A DNA stretch of 64,000 nucleotides from Streptomyces griseofuscus (GTDB taxonomy: Bacteria; Actinomycetota; Actinomycetes; Streptomycetales; Streptomycetaceae): positions 6,909,501 through 6,973,500 of the forward strand of contig NZ_CP051006.1 in the NCBI RefSeq assembly GCF_014673495.1. The letters are read 5' to 3'. A program made the translations under genes and the position numbers. Of this stretch, positions 49,733 through 58,092 are shown one piece after another (the first letter of the stretch is position 1; each line of letters opens with the position of its first letter). A model generated the notes under the pieces. It was not told the DNA's origin. It was given only the letters and a program-made list of their open reading frames with translations, and did no database searches.

Positions 49733-49765
49733 GTGTCTATACGATAAAGAGCGCAACTGGGTAAA
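49733..49765 (-). promoter_or_regulatory. smeA promoter with WhiA-type GACAC
   Basis: On the minus strand -35 TTTACC (49765-49760) and -10 TATAGA (49741-49736) are 18 bases apart. GACAC, the WhiA recognition core, overlaps the -10 end (49737-49733), and a second GACAC lies at 49691-49687, just before the ribosome-binding site. Confidence 0.55.
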
Positions 49766-49936
49766 TATCGTGACTATTCGCCCGTATGGTGGAGCCGATA
49801 CGGCACCGCTGAGCAGGGCACTTGCGGCCGGCCCCGCCCGTAGCGATCTTTACGTCGGGCACAACGGGTCATGTGAGGCACGAGCCAGTACCCTTGCGGT
49901 TCACCTGAACGGTTGTAATGAGAGGCGGTCCGGCCG

Positions 49937-50329
49937 ATGAGCGAAGCCCCCGACCCGGAGGTCGTGGAGCTGGCGACCAAGATCTTCGATCTGGCCCGGC
50001 AGGGACAGACCGAGGCACTCGTGGCGTACATCGACGCGGGCGTTCCGGCCAACCTCACCAACGACCGCGGGGACTCCCTCGTGATGCTCGCCGCGTACCA
50101 CGGGCACGCCGGCGCGGTGCGCGCGCTGCTCGCCCGCGGCGCCGAGGCGAACCGGGTCAACGACCGGGGCCAGACCCCGATCGCGGGCGCGGTCTTCAAG
50201 GGGGAGACGGAGGTCGTCAAGGCCCTCCTGGAGGGCGGCGCCGACCCCGCCGAGGGCACGCCGTCGGCCGTCGACACCGCCCGGATGTTCGGTCGGGCCG
50301 ATGTGCTCGAACTGTTCGGTGTCAGCTGA
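49937..50329 (+). CDS. ankyrin-repeat protein
   Basis: A 130-residue soluble protein made of about three ankyrin repeats (TEALVAYIDAGVPANLTNDRGDSLVMLAAYHGHAGAV, RALLARGAEANRVNDRGQTPIAGAVFKGETEVV, KALLEGGADPAEG...). No signal peptide. The N-terminal helix PEVVELATKIFDLARQGQ caps the stack. It is divergent from smeA with a 263-base AT-richer gap. Presumably a protein-protein interaction module; partner unknown. Confidence 0.9.
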   Translation: MSEAPDPEVVELATKIFDLARQGQTEALVAYIDAGVPANLTNDRGDSLVMLAAYHGHAGAVRALLARGAEANRVNDRGQTPIAGAVFKGETEVVKALLEGGADPAEGTPSAVDTARMFGRADVLELFGVS

Positions 50330-50629
50330 CGCCGGGCTTCTGACCAGCTAAGACACAGAAAACGGGGGAGGCGGTACAGGGCCGCCGGAAATACGGTCGC
50401 GGCAGCACGCACCGCGGGTCATCATGACGACGTGATTCACGGACGCGATGGCTGGGCAGGTGTTGCCGCACCGCGCGGACCGTGATGCGGTCCGCATGGG
50501 CCACCGACGAGAGGCAGAGAGAAATGGGCTACAGCAAGCAAGAGACGGCGGGCGCTCCGACGTTGTGTCACGCGGCCAGGTAGTGCGTGTTCCCCGGTTG
50601 CGTCGACGCTTGATGTGAGGCTGTTTCCC
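50330..50629. other. intergenic region before the HEAT-repeat gene
   Basis: 300 bases containing a perfect 7-bp hairpin (GCGGACC 50475-50481 / GGTCCGC 50489-50495) and, 29 bases later, a possible 19-codon leader ORF (50524-50583). This order suggests post-transcriptional control of the downstream gene, but no known element was recognised. Confidence 0.45.
50524..50583 (+). CDS. possible 19-residue leader peptide
   Basis: An ATG with a GAGAGG sequence about nine bases upstream opens a 19-codon frame (MGYSKQETAGAPTLCHAAR) that stops 46 bases before the HEAT-repeat gene. Its LCHAAR ending, with a cysteine near the C-terminus, recalls the short putative leader peptides of Streptomyces. It could be an attenuating upstream frame or chance. 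Confidence 0.35.
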   Translation: MGYSKQETAGAPTLCHAAR

Positions 50630-52048
50630 ATGTTCGATCCGGTCATAGCGCCCAGCGGTACGCTGCTCGGCCTGCTTCAGCGGGGCCGCGGCGACGGCAC
50701 GCTGCACGCGCTCACCGCCCCCCGCGCGGAAGCGCTCGCGGCCCTGAACCACTGTGTGCTGCGCGATCCCCGCCACGACTGGCAGGTGGAGAACCGCTCC
50801 CTGTACTACGCCCGGCTCTTCCTCGACCTGAACGGCGAGCTGGACGCCGTCGAGGCACACCTCTTCGACCCCGAGGACCACCTGGAGACGGACGAGTCCC
50901 GCACCGGCCTGGCCCTCGCGGTGCTCGGCCATCTCGCCTCGTACGGCCGCCGGGACGCCCTCGACCTGCTGCGCCGGTACGCCGCCCAGGGCGCCAACTG
51001 GGCCTGGGCGCTGGACGAACTGGCGCTGCGCGACGACGACGCGGGGCTGCGCGCCCTCGCCGCCCCCGTGCTCGCCCGTTTCCCCGCCGACCCCGAGGGC
51101 GAGGCCGAGCTGGCCACCGTCGTGCGCGACGCCTTCGAACCCCGGCCCTGGCGGCTGTGGGCCGAGGATCCGCGCGACGGCATCGGCGCCCGGGTGCGGG
51201 CCGCCCACGAGGCCGGATGTTTCGACCGCTGGCAGCGGCAGATGCGGCCGACCGGGCCCCGCCCCGGCTGGAGTGTGAGCGCCGTCTTCGAGTGGGCCCA
51301 GCAGGGCCTCGACCGGGGCGCCGCCCTCCATGTGCCCGCCGCCCGCTGTCTGGTCGCCGTGGCCGGACCCGAGGACCGGCCGGAGATCCTGCTGGCCGCC
51401 CGCGCCGGCACCGACGGGGCCCGCTGCACCGCCCTGCGCTATCTCGCGGACGGCAATGATCCCGAGGCGCTCGATCTGATCGAGGCCGCGGTCGCCGACG
51501 GCACCTCGGTCGTCGTGGAGGCGGCCGTCGACGCCTTCGAACGGATGCGCAGTGTCGCGGCCGTGGACCGCGCCCGCGGCTGGGCCCAGCGCCCCGATGT
51601 GCTCGGCGCCGCCGCCGGCCGGGTCCTCGCCTGCCGCGGCGGTGCCCAGGACAGCCCGCTCGTGCTCGGCGCCCTGCGCGAGGCCGTGCGCGGCGAGGGC
51701 CCCGACGCGCCCACGCTGTGGACCCTGGTCGACGGCGCGGGACGCCTCGGCATCGCCTGCGCGGCGCCGGTGCTGCGCCATGTCTACCGCGAGACCGCCT
51801 CCTCCCACCTCCGCGGCCGCGCCGCCCGCGCCCTCGCCGCCACGGATCCCTCCTTCGCCACCGGCTTCGCCGTCGAATGCCTCTGGGACTGCGAGGAGAC
51901 CACCCGCGAACTCGCCGCCCGCCACGCCGAGACCGGCGACACCCGGGTCGTCGAACGCCTCCGCCGCCTCGCCGCCGACCCGGCCGAGGAGGACGAGGTC
52001 CAGACGGCGGTCCGCAGCCGCTTCGGGCCGGACATGTCCGCGGGCTGA
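50630..52048 (+). CDS. HEAT-repeat protein
   Basis: A 472-residue soluble protein composed of repeated helix pairs of the HEAT/PBS-lyase type (ALAVLGHLASYGRRDALDLLRRYAAQ, LLAARAGTDGARCTALRYLADGNDPEALDLIEAAV, VLRHVYRETASSHLRGRAARALAAT). No catalytic motif. The ATG at 50630 (MFDPVIAPSGTLLGLLQRGRG) was preferred to GTG 50615 because it begins at the conserved start. Likely a scaffold; partner unknown. I recall it as conserved next to smeA-sffA in Streptomyces. Confidence 0.87.
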   Translation: MFDPVIAPSGTLLGLLQRGRGDGTLHALTAPRAEALAALNHCVLRDPRHDWQVENRSLYYARLFLDLNGELDAVEAHLFDPEDHLETDESRTGLALAVLGHLASYGRRDALDLLRRYAAQGANWAWALDELALRDDDAGLRALAAPVLARFPADPEGEAELATVVRDAFEPRPWRLWAEDPRDGIGARVRAAHEAGCFDRWQRQMRPTGPRPGWSVSAVFEWAQQGLDRGAALHVPAARCLVAVAGPEDRPEILLAARAGTDGARCTALRYLADGNDPEALDLIEAAVADGTSVVVEAAVDAFERMRSVAAVDRARGWAQRPDVLGAAAGRVLACRGGAQDSPLVLGALREAVRGEGPDAPTLWTLVDGAGRLGIACAAPVLRHVYRETASSHLRGRAARALAATDPSFATGFAVECLWDCEETTRELAARHAETGDTRVVERLRRLAADPAEEDEVQTAVRSRFGPDMSAG

Positions 52049-52438
52049 GGCCGACGCGGAGGCCGGGCCGGGCCCGCGTACATCATCGGGACGGGCTCGC
52101 GTACGACGCCACGGCCTCCGTACGCCGCGAGGGGCCTGCGTAGTCGACGTGCCGTGTGACAGGTCCGCGTACTCGACGCGCGCCGGCGCACACCACCGGC
52201 GCGTCCGCCCTCGGTACGAACACCGAAGGCCCTGGACGCGAACGCCGCCGGGCCCCTGCCCGAGCACCAGGCCCCGCGTGAACACCGGGTTCCCGGGTGA
52301 ACGCCGAGTGACCCTCGGACCAGCGCCCCATGGCGTCGTCCGATCCTTCCGCCCGTGGCGTACAACGCTCACGGGACGTTCCCCGGGCGGAAAGATCGAC
52401 GTTGACGCGGCCACGTCCGGTGCGGCGACAACACCCGT
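52049..52438. other. intergenic region before the glycosyltransferase operon
   Basis: 390 bases with no gene. Short GCGTAC or CCTGCGTA segments recur irregularly from 52075 to 52170. The part from 52395 contains TTGACG, a possible -35, ~40 bases before the first glycosyltransferase. No clear terminator or operator was found. Confidence 0.5.
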
Positions 52439-53566
52439 ATGCGTGTCGTCATCGTGACCGAATCCTTCCCCCCCGATGTGAACGGCGTGGCCCACTGCGC
52501 GCTTCAGACCGCCCGGCACCTCGTAGATCGCGGTCACCACCCGCTCGTCGTCGCCCCCGCCCCCGCACCCGGCACCGCCCCCGACACGGACGCCCCGTGT
52601 CCGGTCGTCCGGATCCCCTCCCTCCCGCTCCCCGGCTACCCCCAGGTCCGCGTCGCCCTGCCCAGCCGGCGTCTGGCCGCGGCCCTGGTGACACACCGGC
52701 CCGATGTGGCGCACCTCGCCAGCCCCTTCGTCCTCGGCGCGCGCGGGATGGCGGTGGCCGCCCGGCTCGGTCTGCCCGCGGTGGCCGTCTACCAGACCGA
52801 CCTCGCCGGTTACGCCCGCACCTACATGGGCGCCGGGGAGGCCGCCGCCTGGCGCAGGATCCGCTCCGTGCACGCCGCCGCCGACCGCACCCTCGCCCCC
52901 TCCAGCGCCGCCCTGGGCGATCTGGAGACGCACGGGGTGCCCCGGGTGCGGCTGTGGCCGCGCGGCGTGGACACCGTACGTTTTCGGCCGGACCGGCGGG
53001 ACGAGGAGCTGCGCCGGGAACTCGCTCCGAACGGTGAGCTGATCGTCGGCTATGTCGGCCGGCTCGCCCCCGAGAAGCACGTCGAACTGCTCGCCGGTGT
53101 CTGCGCTCTGGACGGCGTCCGGCTCGTGGTCGTCGGCGACGGACCCAGCCACGCCCACCTGACCGAGGCGCTGCCCGGTGCCGTCTTCCTGGGCCGCCGT
53201 ACCGGCGACGACCTGGCGCGGATCTTCGCCTCGCTGGACGTGTTCGCGCACACAGGCCCGTTCGAGACCTTCTGCCAGACCGTGCAGGAGGCCATGGCCA
53301 GCGGCGTCCCCGTCGTCGCGCCGGCCGTCGGCGGACCGCTCGACCTGGTGGACCACGGCCGTACCGGACTGCTGGTGCCGCCGCGCGACGCCGAGGCCGT
53401 TCAGGGCGCCGTGCGCTCCCTGGCCGAGGACCCCGCGCGCCGGAACGCGTTCGGCGCCGCCGCCCGCACCCTGGTCGAGGGCCGTACCTGGGCCGCCGTG
53501 GGCGACCGGCTGATCGGACACTACGAGGACGTGCTCGCCGGGCGCCGGACGGCGGTGGCGGCATGA
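52439..53566 (+). CDS. GT4-family glycosyltransferase
   Basis: A 375-residue retaining glycosyltransferase with the GT-B fold. The N-terminal MRVVIVTESFPPDVNGVAHC and GHHPLVVAP, the middle GYVGRLAPEKHVELLAGV, and the sugar-nucleotide site ETFCQTVQEAMASGVPVVAP (the EX7E glutamates) are intact. It resembles phosphatidylinositol/diacylglycerol mannosyl- or glucosyltransferases. The stop overlaps the next gene by four bases (ATGA). Sugar and acceptor unknown; a glycolipid or cell-wall product is likely. Confidence 0.92.
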   Translation: MRVVIVTESFPPDVNGVAHCALQTARHLVDRGHHPLVVAPAPAPGTAPDTDAPCPVVRIPSLPLPGYPQVRVALPSRRLAAALVTHRPDVAHLASPFVLGARGMAVAARLGLPAVAVYQTDLAGYARTYMGAGEAAAWRRIRSVHAAADRTLAPSSAALGDLETHGVPRVRLWPRGVDTVRFRPDRRDEELRRELAPNGELIVGYVGRLAPEKHVELLAGVCALDGVRLVVVGDGPSHAHLTEALPGAVFLGRRTGDDLARIFASLDVFAHTGPFETFCQTVQEAMASGVPVVAPAVGGPLDLVDHGRTGLLVPPRDAEAVQGAVRSLAEDPARRNAFGAAARTLVEGRTWAAVGDRLIGHYEDVLAGRRTAVAA

Positions 53567-54762
53567 GCGCCCGGCCGCTGCGCATCGTCCGGCTCGCCAA
53601 CTTCGTCGCGCCCGCCTCCGGTGGTCTGCGCACCGCCCTGCGCGAACTGGGCAAGGGCTTCCTGGCGGCGGGACATGAACCGGTGCTGATCGTGCCCGGT
53701 GCACGGCACACCGACACCGACACCGAGCAGGGCCGTGTCATCACCCTGCCCGGACCGCTGCTCCCCGGCACCGGCGGCTACCGCGTGCTGACCGACCGGC
53801 GCCGCCTCACCGCCCTCCTGGAGGACCTCGGCCCCGACCGGCTGGAGGTCTCCGACCGGACCACCCTGCGCTGGACCGGGCGCTGGGCCCGCCGGGCGCG
53901 GGTGCCCGCCGTGATGGTGTCCCACGAGACCGCCGACGGTGTGCTGCGCACCTGGGGCCTGCCCGAACACCTGTCGAAGCGGGCCGCGGACGCCCTCAAC
54001 ACCCGTACCGCGCATGTCTATTCACGCGTGGTGTGCACCACCGAGTACGCCGAGCGCGAGTTCGTCCGCATCGGCGCGCGCAATGTCATACGCGCCCCCC
54101 TGGGCGTCGATCTGACCGCCCGCCACCCCGCGCTGCGCGACCCCGGCGTGCGCACACGACACGCGCGCGGGGGAGAGGCACTGCTGGTGATGTGCTCCCG
54201 GCTGTCCGTGGAGAAGCGCCCCGGCACCGCGCTCGACACCCTGGAGGCGTTGATACGACGCGGCCGGCCGGCGGTGCTGGTGGTCGCGGGGGACGGGCCG
54301 CTGCGGGCCCGCCTTGAGCAGCGCGCCCGGGAACGGGGGCTGCCGGTGACCTTCCTCGGGCACCTCTCCGACCGGGCCGCGCTCGGCGCGCTCCAGGCCA
54401 CCGCCGATCTCGCGCTCGCCCCCGGGCCCGCCGAGACCTTCGGGCTCGCCGCCCTGGAGGCGATGGCCTGCGGCACGCCCGTGGTGGCCAGCGCCTCCTC
54501 CGCGCTGCCCGAGGTCATCGGGTCGGCCGGGGCGACCGCGGCCGACCACGGAGAGGCGTTCGCCGACGCCGTCGAACTGCTCCTGGACCGGCCCGAGTCC
54601 GAGCGCCGGGAGGCGGCACGCGCGCGGGCCGAGTGCTTCGGCTGGGGCACGGCGGTCGAGGCGTTCCTCGCCGCCCACGACACGGAGGTGCTGGATCGCG
54701 CCGCGGGGCGTACGGGCGGCCGGGACGGCACCCGCCGGGGCGTCCCGGAGGGCGTGGCATGA
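53563..54762 (+). CDS. second GT4-family glycosyltransferase
   Basis: A 399-residue GT-B glycosyltransferase. It has a glycine-rich N-terminal acceptor loop (LANFVAPASGGLRTALRELGKGF), VMCSRLSVEKRPGTALDTLE, and the EX7E region GPAETFGLAALEAMACGTPVVAS. It differs enough from the preceding enzyme to act on another acceptor, probably in sequence. The C-terminus is extended by ~30 low-complexity residues. It is coupled at both ends by ATGA overlaps. Confidence 0.92.
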   Translation: MSARPLRIVRLANFVAPASGGLRTALRELGKGFLAAGHEPVLIVPGARHTDTDTEQGRVITLPGPLLPGTGGYRVLTDRRRLTALLEDLGPDRLEVSDRTTLRWTGRWARRARVPAVMVSHETADGVLRTWGLPEHLSKRAADALNTRTAHVYSRVVCTTEYAEREFVRIGARNVIRAPLGVDLTARHPALRDPGVRTRHARGGEALLVMCSRLSVEKRPGTALDTLEALIRRGRPAVLVVAGDGPLRARLEQRARERGLPVTFLGHLSDRAALGALQATADLALAPGPAETFGLAALEAMACGTPVVASASSALPEVIGSAGATAADHGEAFADAVELLLDRPESERREAARARAECFGWGTAVEAFLAAHDTEVLDRAAGRTGGRDGTRRGVPEGVA

Positions 54763-55688
54763 GACCCGTCCGCTTCGTCGCCCTCGGGGACTCGCTGACC
54801 GAGGGCGTGGGCGACCTCACCGAGGACGGCCCGCGGGGCTGGGCCGCGCTGCTCGCGCCCTCGCTCGGCGCGGGCACGGAGTTCACCAACCTCGCGGTCA
54901 GCGGCGCGCAGACCCGGGACGTGCTGGAACGGCAGACCCCGGCCGCCCTCGCGCTGCGCCCCGATCTGGTCGCGGTGGTCGTCGGCGTCAACGACACCCT
55001 GCGCCACACCTTCGACATCCACGCGGTGGCCGCCCGCCTCGACCAGGTCTACGCGGCCTGTGCCCGCGAGGGCGCCACCCTGCTCACCGCCTGCCTGCCC
55101 GACCCCGGCGCGATGCTCGGCCTGCCGAGCGCCCTGGCCGCCCCGCTGGCCCGGCGCCAGCGGGCGGTCAACGCGGTCGTACACGCCCTGTCCGAACGGT
55201 ACGGCGCCCTGCATCTGGACGCGTCCGACGGCGGCTGGATCGCCGACCGGGCCCTGTGGAGCGCGGACCGGCTGCACCCCGGCGAACGCGGCCACCGGCG
55301 GCTGGCCGCCCGCTTCCACACGCTGCTCACCGCCGCGGGCCACGCTACGGGCCGGCCCCCGTCCCTGGAACCGGAGTCCCCCGCCCCGACCCGCGCCGCG
55401 AGCCTGCTGTGGCTGGCCACCGCGGGCACCGCCTGGGTGGCCCGGCGCTGCCGCGATCTGCTGCCCCAGCTGCTGCGACTCGCCCTGGAGGAACTGCGCC
55501 ACAGTGCCCGTGGCACCGGCGCCGACCTCGACGTGGCCGCCTCGGCCGCGGTCGCCGCCGCGCTGGCCGCGCTTTCGGAGCGGCGCCCGGCCCGGACGCC
55601 GGCCGGGGCGCACGCCCCGACCGGACTCCCGTCGCGCGCCGTACTGCCCGGATCCGGGCCGCTCGACCTGGAGGTCGGTATCAGCTGA
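54759..55688 (+). CDS. SGNH/GDSL hydrolase
   Basis: A 309-residue esterase/acyl-hydrolase. Block I is ALGDSLTEG (catalytic serine), block II has the glycine in LAVSGAQTRDV, block III is VGVNDTLRH (asparagine), and block V is SADRLHPGERGHRRLA (Asp and His). There is no signal peptide, so it acts in the cytosol. The last ~110 residues contain a hydrophobic patch (SLLWLATAGTAWVARR) that could hold it at the membrane. Coupling to two glycosyltransferases suggests acyl transfer or deacylation on the same glycoconjugate. Confidence 0.9.
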   Translation: MRPVRFVALGDSLTEGVGDLTEDGPRGWAALLAPSLGAGTEFTNLAVSGAQTRDVLERQTPAALALRPDLVAVVVGVNDTLRHTFDIHAVAARLDQVYAACAREGATLLTACLPDPGAMLGLPSALAAPLARRQRAVNAVVHALSERYGALHLDASDGGWIADRALWSADRLHPGERGHRRLAARFHTLLTAAGHATGRPPSLEPESPAPTRAASLLWLATAGTAWVARRCRDLLPQLLRLALEELRHSARGTGADLDVAASAAVAAALAALSERRPARTPAGAHAPTGLPSRAVLPGSGPLDLEVGIS

Positions 55689-55761
55689 CCTCGGCTCCGG
55701 CCGCCGGGCGGGTGCCGTCCGGCTCGGCCGGGGTCAGCGAACGCGGGATCAGGGACAGGCC

Positions 55762-56517
55762 GTGCGCGACCCCCGCCGGCTCTCCCGCTTCGGCAATGCC
55801 ACCCGGCAGGCGGAGACCTACCGGCGCGGCCGGGTGCTACTGGCCGGGGACGCCGCCCATATGCACTTCCCGGCGGGCGGCCCCGGACTGAATGTGGGGG
55901 TGCAGGACGCCACCAACCTCGGCTGGAAGCTGGCCGCCGTCCTCCGGGGCACCGCCACGGACGGCCTCCTGGACAGCTACCACGGCGAGCGCCATCCGGT
56001 CGGCGCCGAGCTGCTGCTCAACACCCGCGCGCAGACCGCCCTGATGACCACCTACGCCCCGGAGGGGCAGGCACTCCGCGGGCTGCTCGGCGAATTCATC
56101 GCCACGGTCCCGGAGTTCAGCCAGGCCCTCGCCGAGCGGATGTCGGGTCTCTCCGTGGTCTACCCCCCGGCCGAGGGCGCCTCGGCCCATCCGCTGACCG
56201 GCCGCCGGGCGCCCGACCTCCGGTTCGCGGACGGGCGGCGGCTGTTCGAGCTGCTGCGCGGTGGCGGCCGGGTCCTGCTGGACCTGACCGGCGGGGCGGC
56301 GGCAGGACTGCCCGGGCGAACACCGGACACCGTCGTGCACACCGCACCGCTCGCCCCGCACGACCGGGACGCCTGGCGGCGGGTGACCGCGGCACTGGTA
56401 CGCCCCGACGGCCATGTGGCCTGGGCCGCCGAGGAGACCGACCCGGAGACGCTCACCCGGTCCATGTCCGGGGCTCTCACCGCGATGGCGGGTCAGGGGG
56501 CGGCCGCTGTGCGGTGA
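55762..56517 (+). pseudogene. C-terminal remnant of a FAD-dependent aromatic hydroxylase
   Basis: About 251 residues equal to the second half of a PgaE/RdmE-type flavin hydroxylase: RLSRFGNATRQAETYRRGRVLLAGDAAHMHFPAGGPGLNVGVQDATNLGWKLAA is the second FAD-binding block (GD motif), followed by a complete thioredoxin-like C-terminal domain. The N-terminal Rossmann half with the first FAD motif and the substrate domain is missing; normal length is ~490-540. Only ~75 bases separate the remnant from the SGNH gene, so a deletion removed the 5' part. No ribosome-binding site precedes the first GTG. It is probably inactive. Confidence 0.75.
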
Positions 56518-56555
56518 CACGGTGCCGGGATGTGGGGTGACTCTCTCGTCCGGTC

Positions 56556-57425
56556 TCAGTGTCGTCCCACCGGTACGAAGCGGACCGGTGTGCCCGGAGG
56601 GGCCTGCGCGGCGGCCGGGAGGTCGGGGGGGTGGACGACGGCGATCACCGGATAGCCCCCGGTGGTCGGATGGTCGGCCAGAAAGACCACCGGGCGGCCG
56701 TCCGGCGGTACCTGTACGGCGCCCAGCACCATCCCCTCGCTGGGCAGTTCGCCCTCGCGGGCGCGTTCCAGCGCGGGGCCCTCGGTGCGCAGGCCGATGC
56801 GGTTGCTCGCCGGGGAGACCCGGTAGGCGCGCGCGGTCAGGTCGTCGCGTCCGCGCGCGGTGAACCAGTCCGCGCGCGGGCCCGGCGCCACCCGGAGCAC
56901 GAGTTCGGCCGGCGGGCCCGGCTGCGGGGCGGTGTCCACGCGCGCGGGCGCTCCCGCCGGACGGCCGAGGGGCAGCACCGTGCCCTCGGCGAGCGGGGCC
57001 GGGCCGAGGCCGGACAGCAGGTCGGTGGCGCGGCTGCCGAGCACCGGCTCGACGGCGATGCCGCCGCGCACGGCGACGTAGCCGCGCACTCCCGCCGACA
57101 CCGCCCCCACCTCCAGGAGTTCACCGGCGGGCACCACCACGGGCGCGCCCCAGGCCGCCGGGCGGCCGCCGACCGTCACCGGGCAGGGCGCCCCGCCGAC
57201 CGCCACGGTCACCGTCGAACGGGGGCGCAGCGCACATCCGTCGAGTGTCGTCTCCAGCACCGCGGCGTCCGGCCCGTTCCCGGCCAGCCGGTTGACCAGC
57301 GCCGCCGCGGGCGGATCCAGCGCCCCCGACCGGGGCACCCCGAGATGCGCGTACCCGGGCCGCCCGAGGTCCTGCACGGTGGTCAGCATCCCCGGTCGTA
57401 CGACGACGAGCGCACGGTCGGTCAT
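56556..57425 (-). CDS. pxpC: 5-oxoprolinase subunit C (biotin-dependent carboxyltransferase-like)
   Basis: A 289-residue protein of the PxpC/KipA family. Together with PxpA and PxpB it hydrolyses 5-oxo-L-proline to glutamate with ATP. Conserved features are LTTVQDLGRPGYAHLGVPRSGALDPPAAALVNRLAGN, VRGYVAVRGGIAVEPVLGSRATDL, the RVSPASNRIGLRTEGPAL segment and FLADHPTTGGYPVIAVV. It is the last gene of the operon, 49 bases after pxpB. Confidence 0.94.
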   Translation of the reverse strand: MTDRALVVVRPGMLTTVQDLGRPGYAHLGVPRSGALDPPAAALVNRLAGNGPDAAVLETTLDGCALRPRSTVTVAVGGAPCPVTVGGRPAAWGAPVVVPAGELLEVGAVSAGVRGYVAVRGGIAVEPVLGSRATDLLSGLGPAPLAEGTVLPLGRPAGAPARVDTAPQPGPPAELVLRVAPGPRADWFTARGRDDLTARAYRVSPASNRIGLRTEGPALERAREGELPSEGMVLGAVQVPPDGRPVVFLADHPTTGGYPVIAVVHPPDLPAAAQAPPGTPVRFVPVGRH

Positions 57426-57474
57426 GGGCCCTCCACCGGCAGAACACGCACGGATACGACGTCCCGGCCCCCGC

Positions 57475-58092
57475 TCACGGCCCCTCCACCGGCACGAAGC
57501 GCACCCGCGTGCCCGGCGACAGCAGCGCGGCCGGGTCGCGGGTGTGGTCCCAGAGCACCGCGTCGGTGGCGCCGATCAACTGCCAGCCGCCCGGCGAGGT
57601 GCGCGGGTACACGCCGGTGTACGGCCCCGCGAGCGCCACCGCGCCGGGCGGGACCGCCGTGCGCGGAGTGGCCCGGCGCGGGACGTCGTAGCGGGCCGGG
57701 AGCCCGGTGAGATAGCCGAAGCCGGGTGCGAAACCGCAGAAGGCCACCGTGAACTCGGTGCCCGCGTGGATACGGACCACCTCACGCTCGGACACCCCCC
57801 AGTGCGCGGCGACGGCGGCGAGGTCGGGCCCGTCGTAGCGCACCGGGAGCTCGACCGGGGAGCATGTCGAGGGCGCGGGCGGCTCTCCCTCCAGCGCGGT
57901 CAGTTCGGGGATCCAGCGGGCCGGGTCGGGCAGTCCGTCCAGCAGGACCGTGCGCGCGGCCGGCACGATCTCGCGCACGGTCAGCGTGCCCTCCGCGCGG
58001 CGCCGCAGCAGCGCCGTGTGCAGGGCCCCCGCCTCCTCGGCCGAGTCCACCTCGATGAGCAGCGCCTCCTGGCCGACCGGCAGCGCCCTCAT
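57475..58092 (-). CDS. pxpB: 5-oxoprolinase subunit B
   Basis: A 205-residue PxpB/KipI protein. Family hallmarks are the LPVRYDGPDLAAVAAHWGVSEREVVRIHAGTEF block, FCGFAPGFGYLTGLPARYDVPRR, and GGWQLIGATDAVLWDHTRDPAALLSPGTRVRF. PxpB forms a complex with PxpC. The ATG at 58092 overlaps the pxpA stop (ATGA), so the two are translationally coupled. Confidence 0.95.
   Translation of the reverse strand: MRALPVGQEALLIEVDSAEEAGALHTALLRRRAEGTLTVREIVPAARTVLLDGLPDPARWIPELTALEGEPPAPSTCSPVELPVRYDGPDLAAVAAHWGVSEREVVRIHAGTEFTVAFCGFAPGFGYLTGLPARYDVPRRATPRTAVPPGAVALAGPYTGVYPRTSPGGWQLIGATDAVLWDHTRDPAALLSPGTRVRFVPVEGP

Noticed and set aside
49731..49940. 69-codon frame starting MCLYDKERNW between smeA and the ankyrin gene
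   Set aside because: It covers the smeA promoter and the ankyrin upstream region, lacks a ribosome-binding site and has no family features.
55681..55800. Minus-strand C-terminal fragment of a transporter next to the SGNH gene
   Set aside because: Only about 30-40 codons, with no diagnostic motif; mentioned as a possibility in the deletion-scar finding but not annotated.
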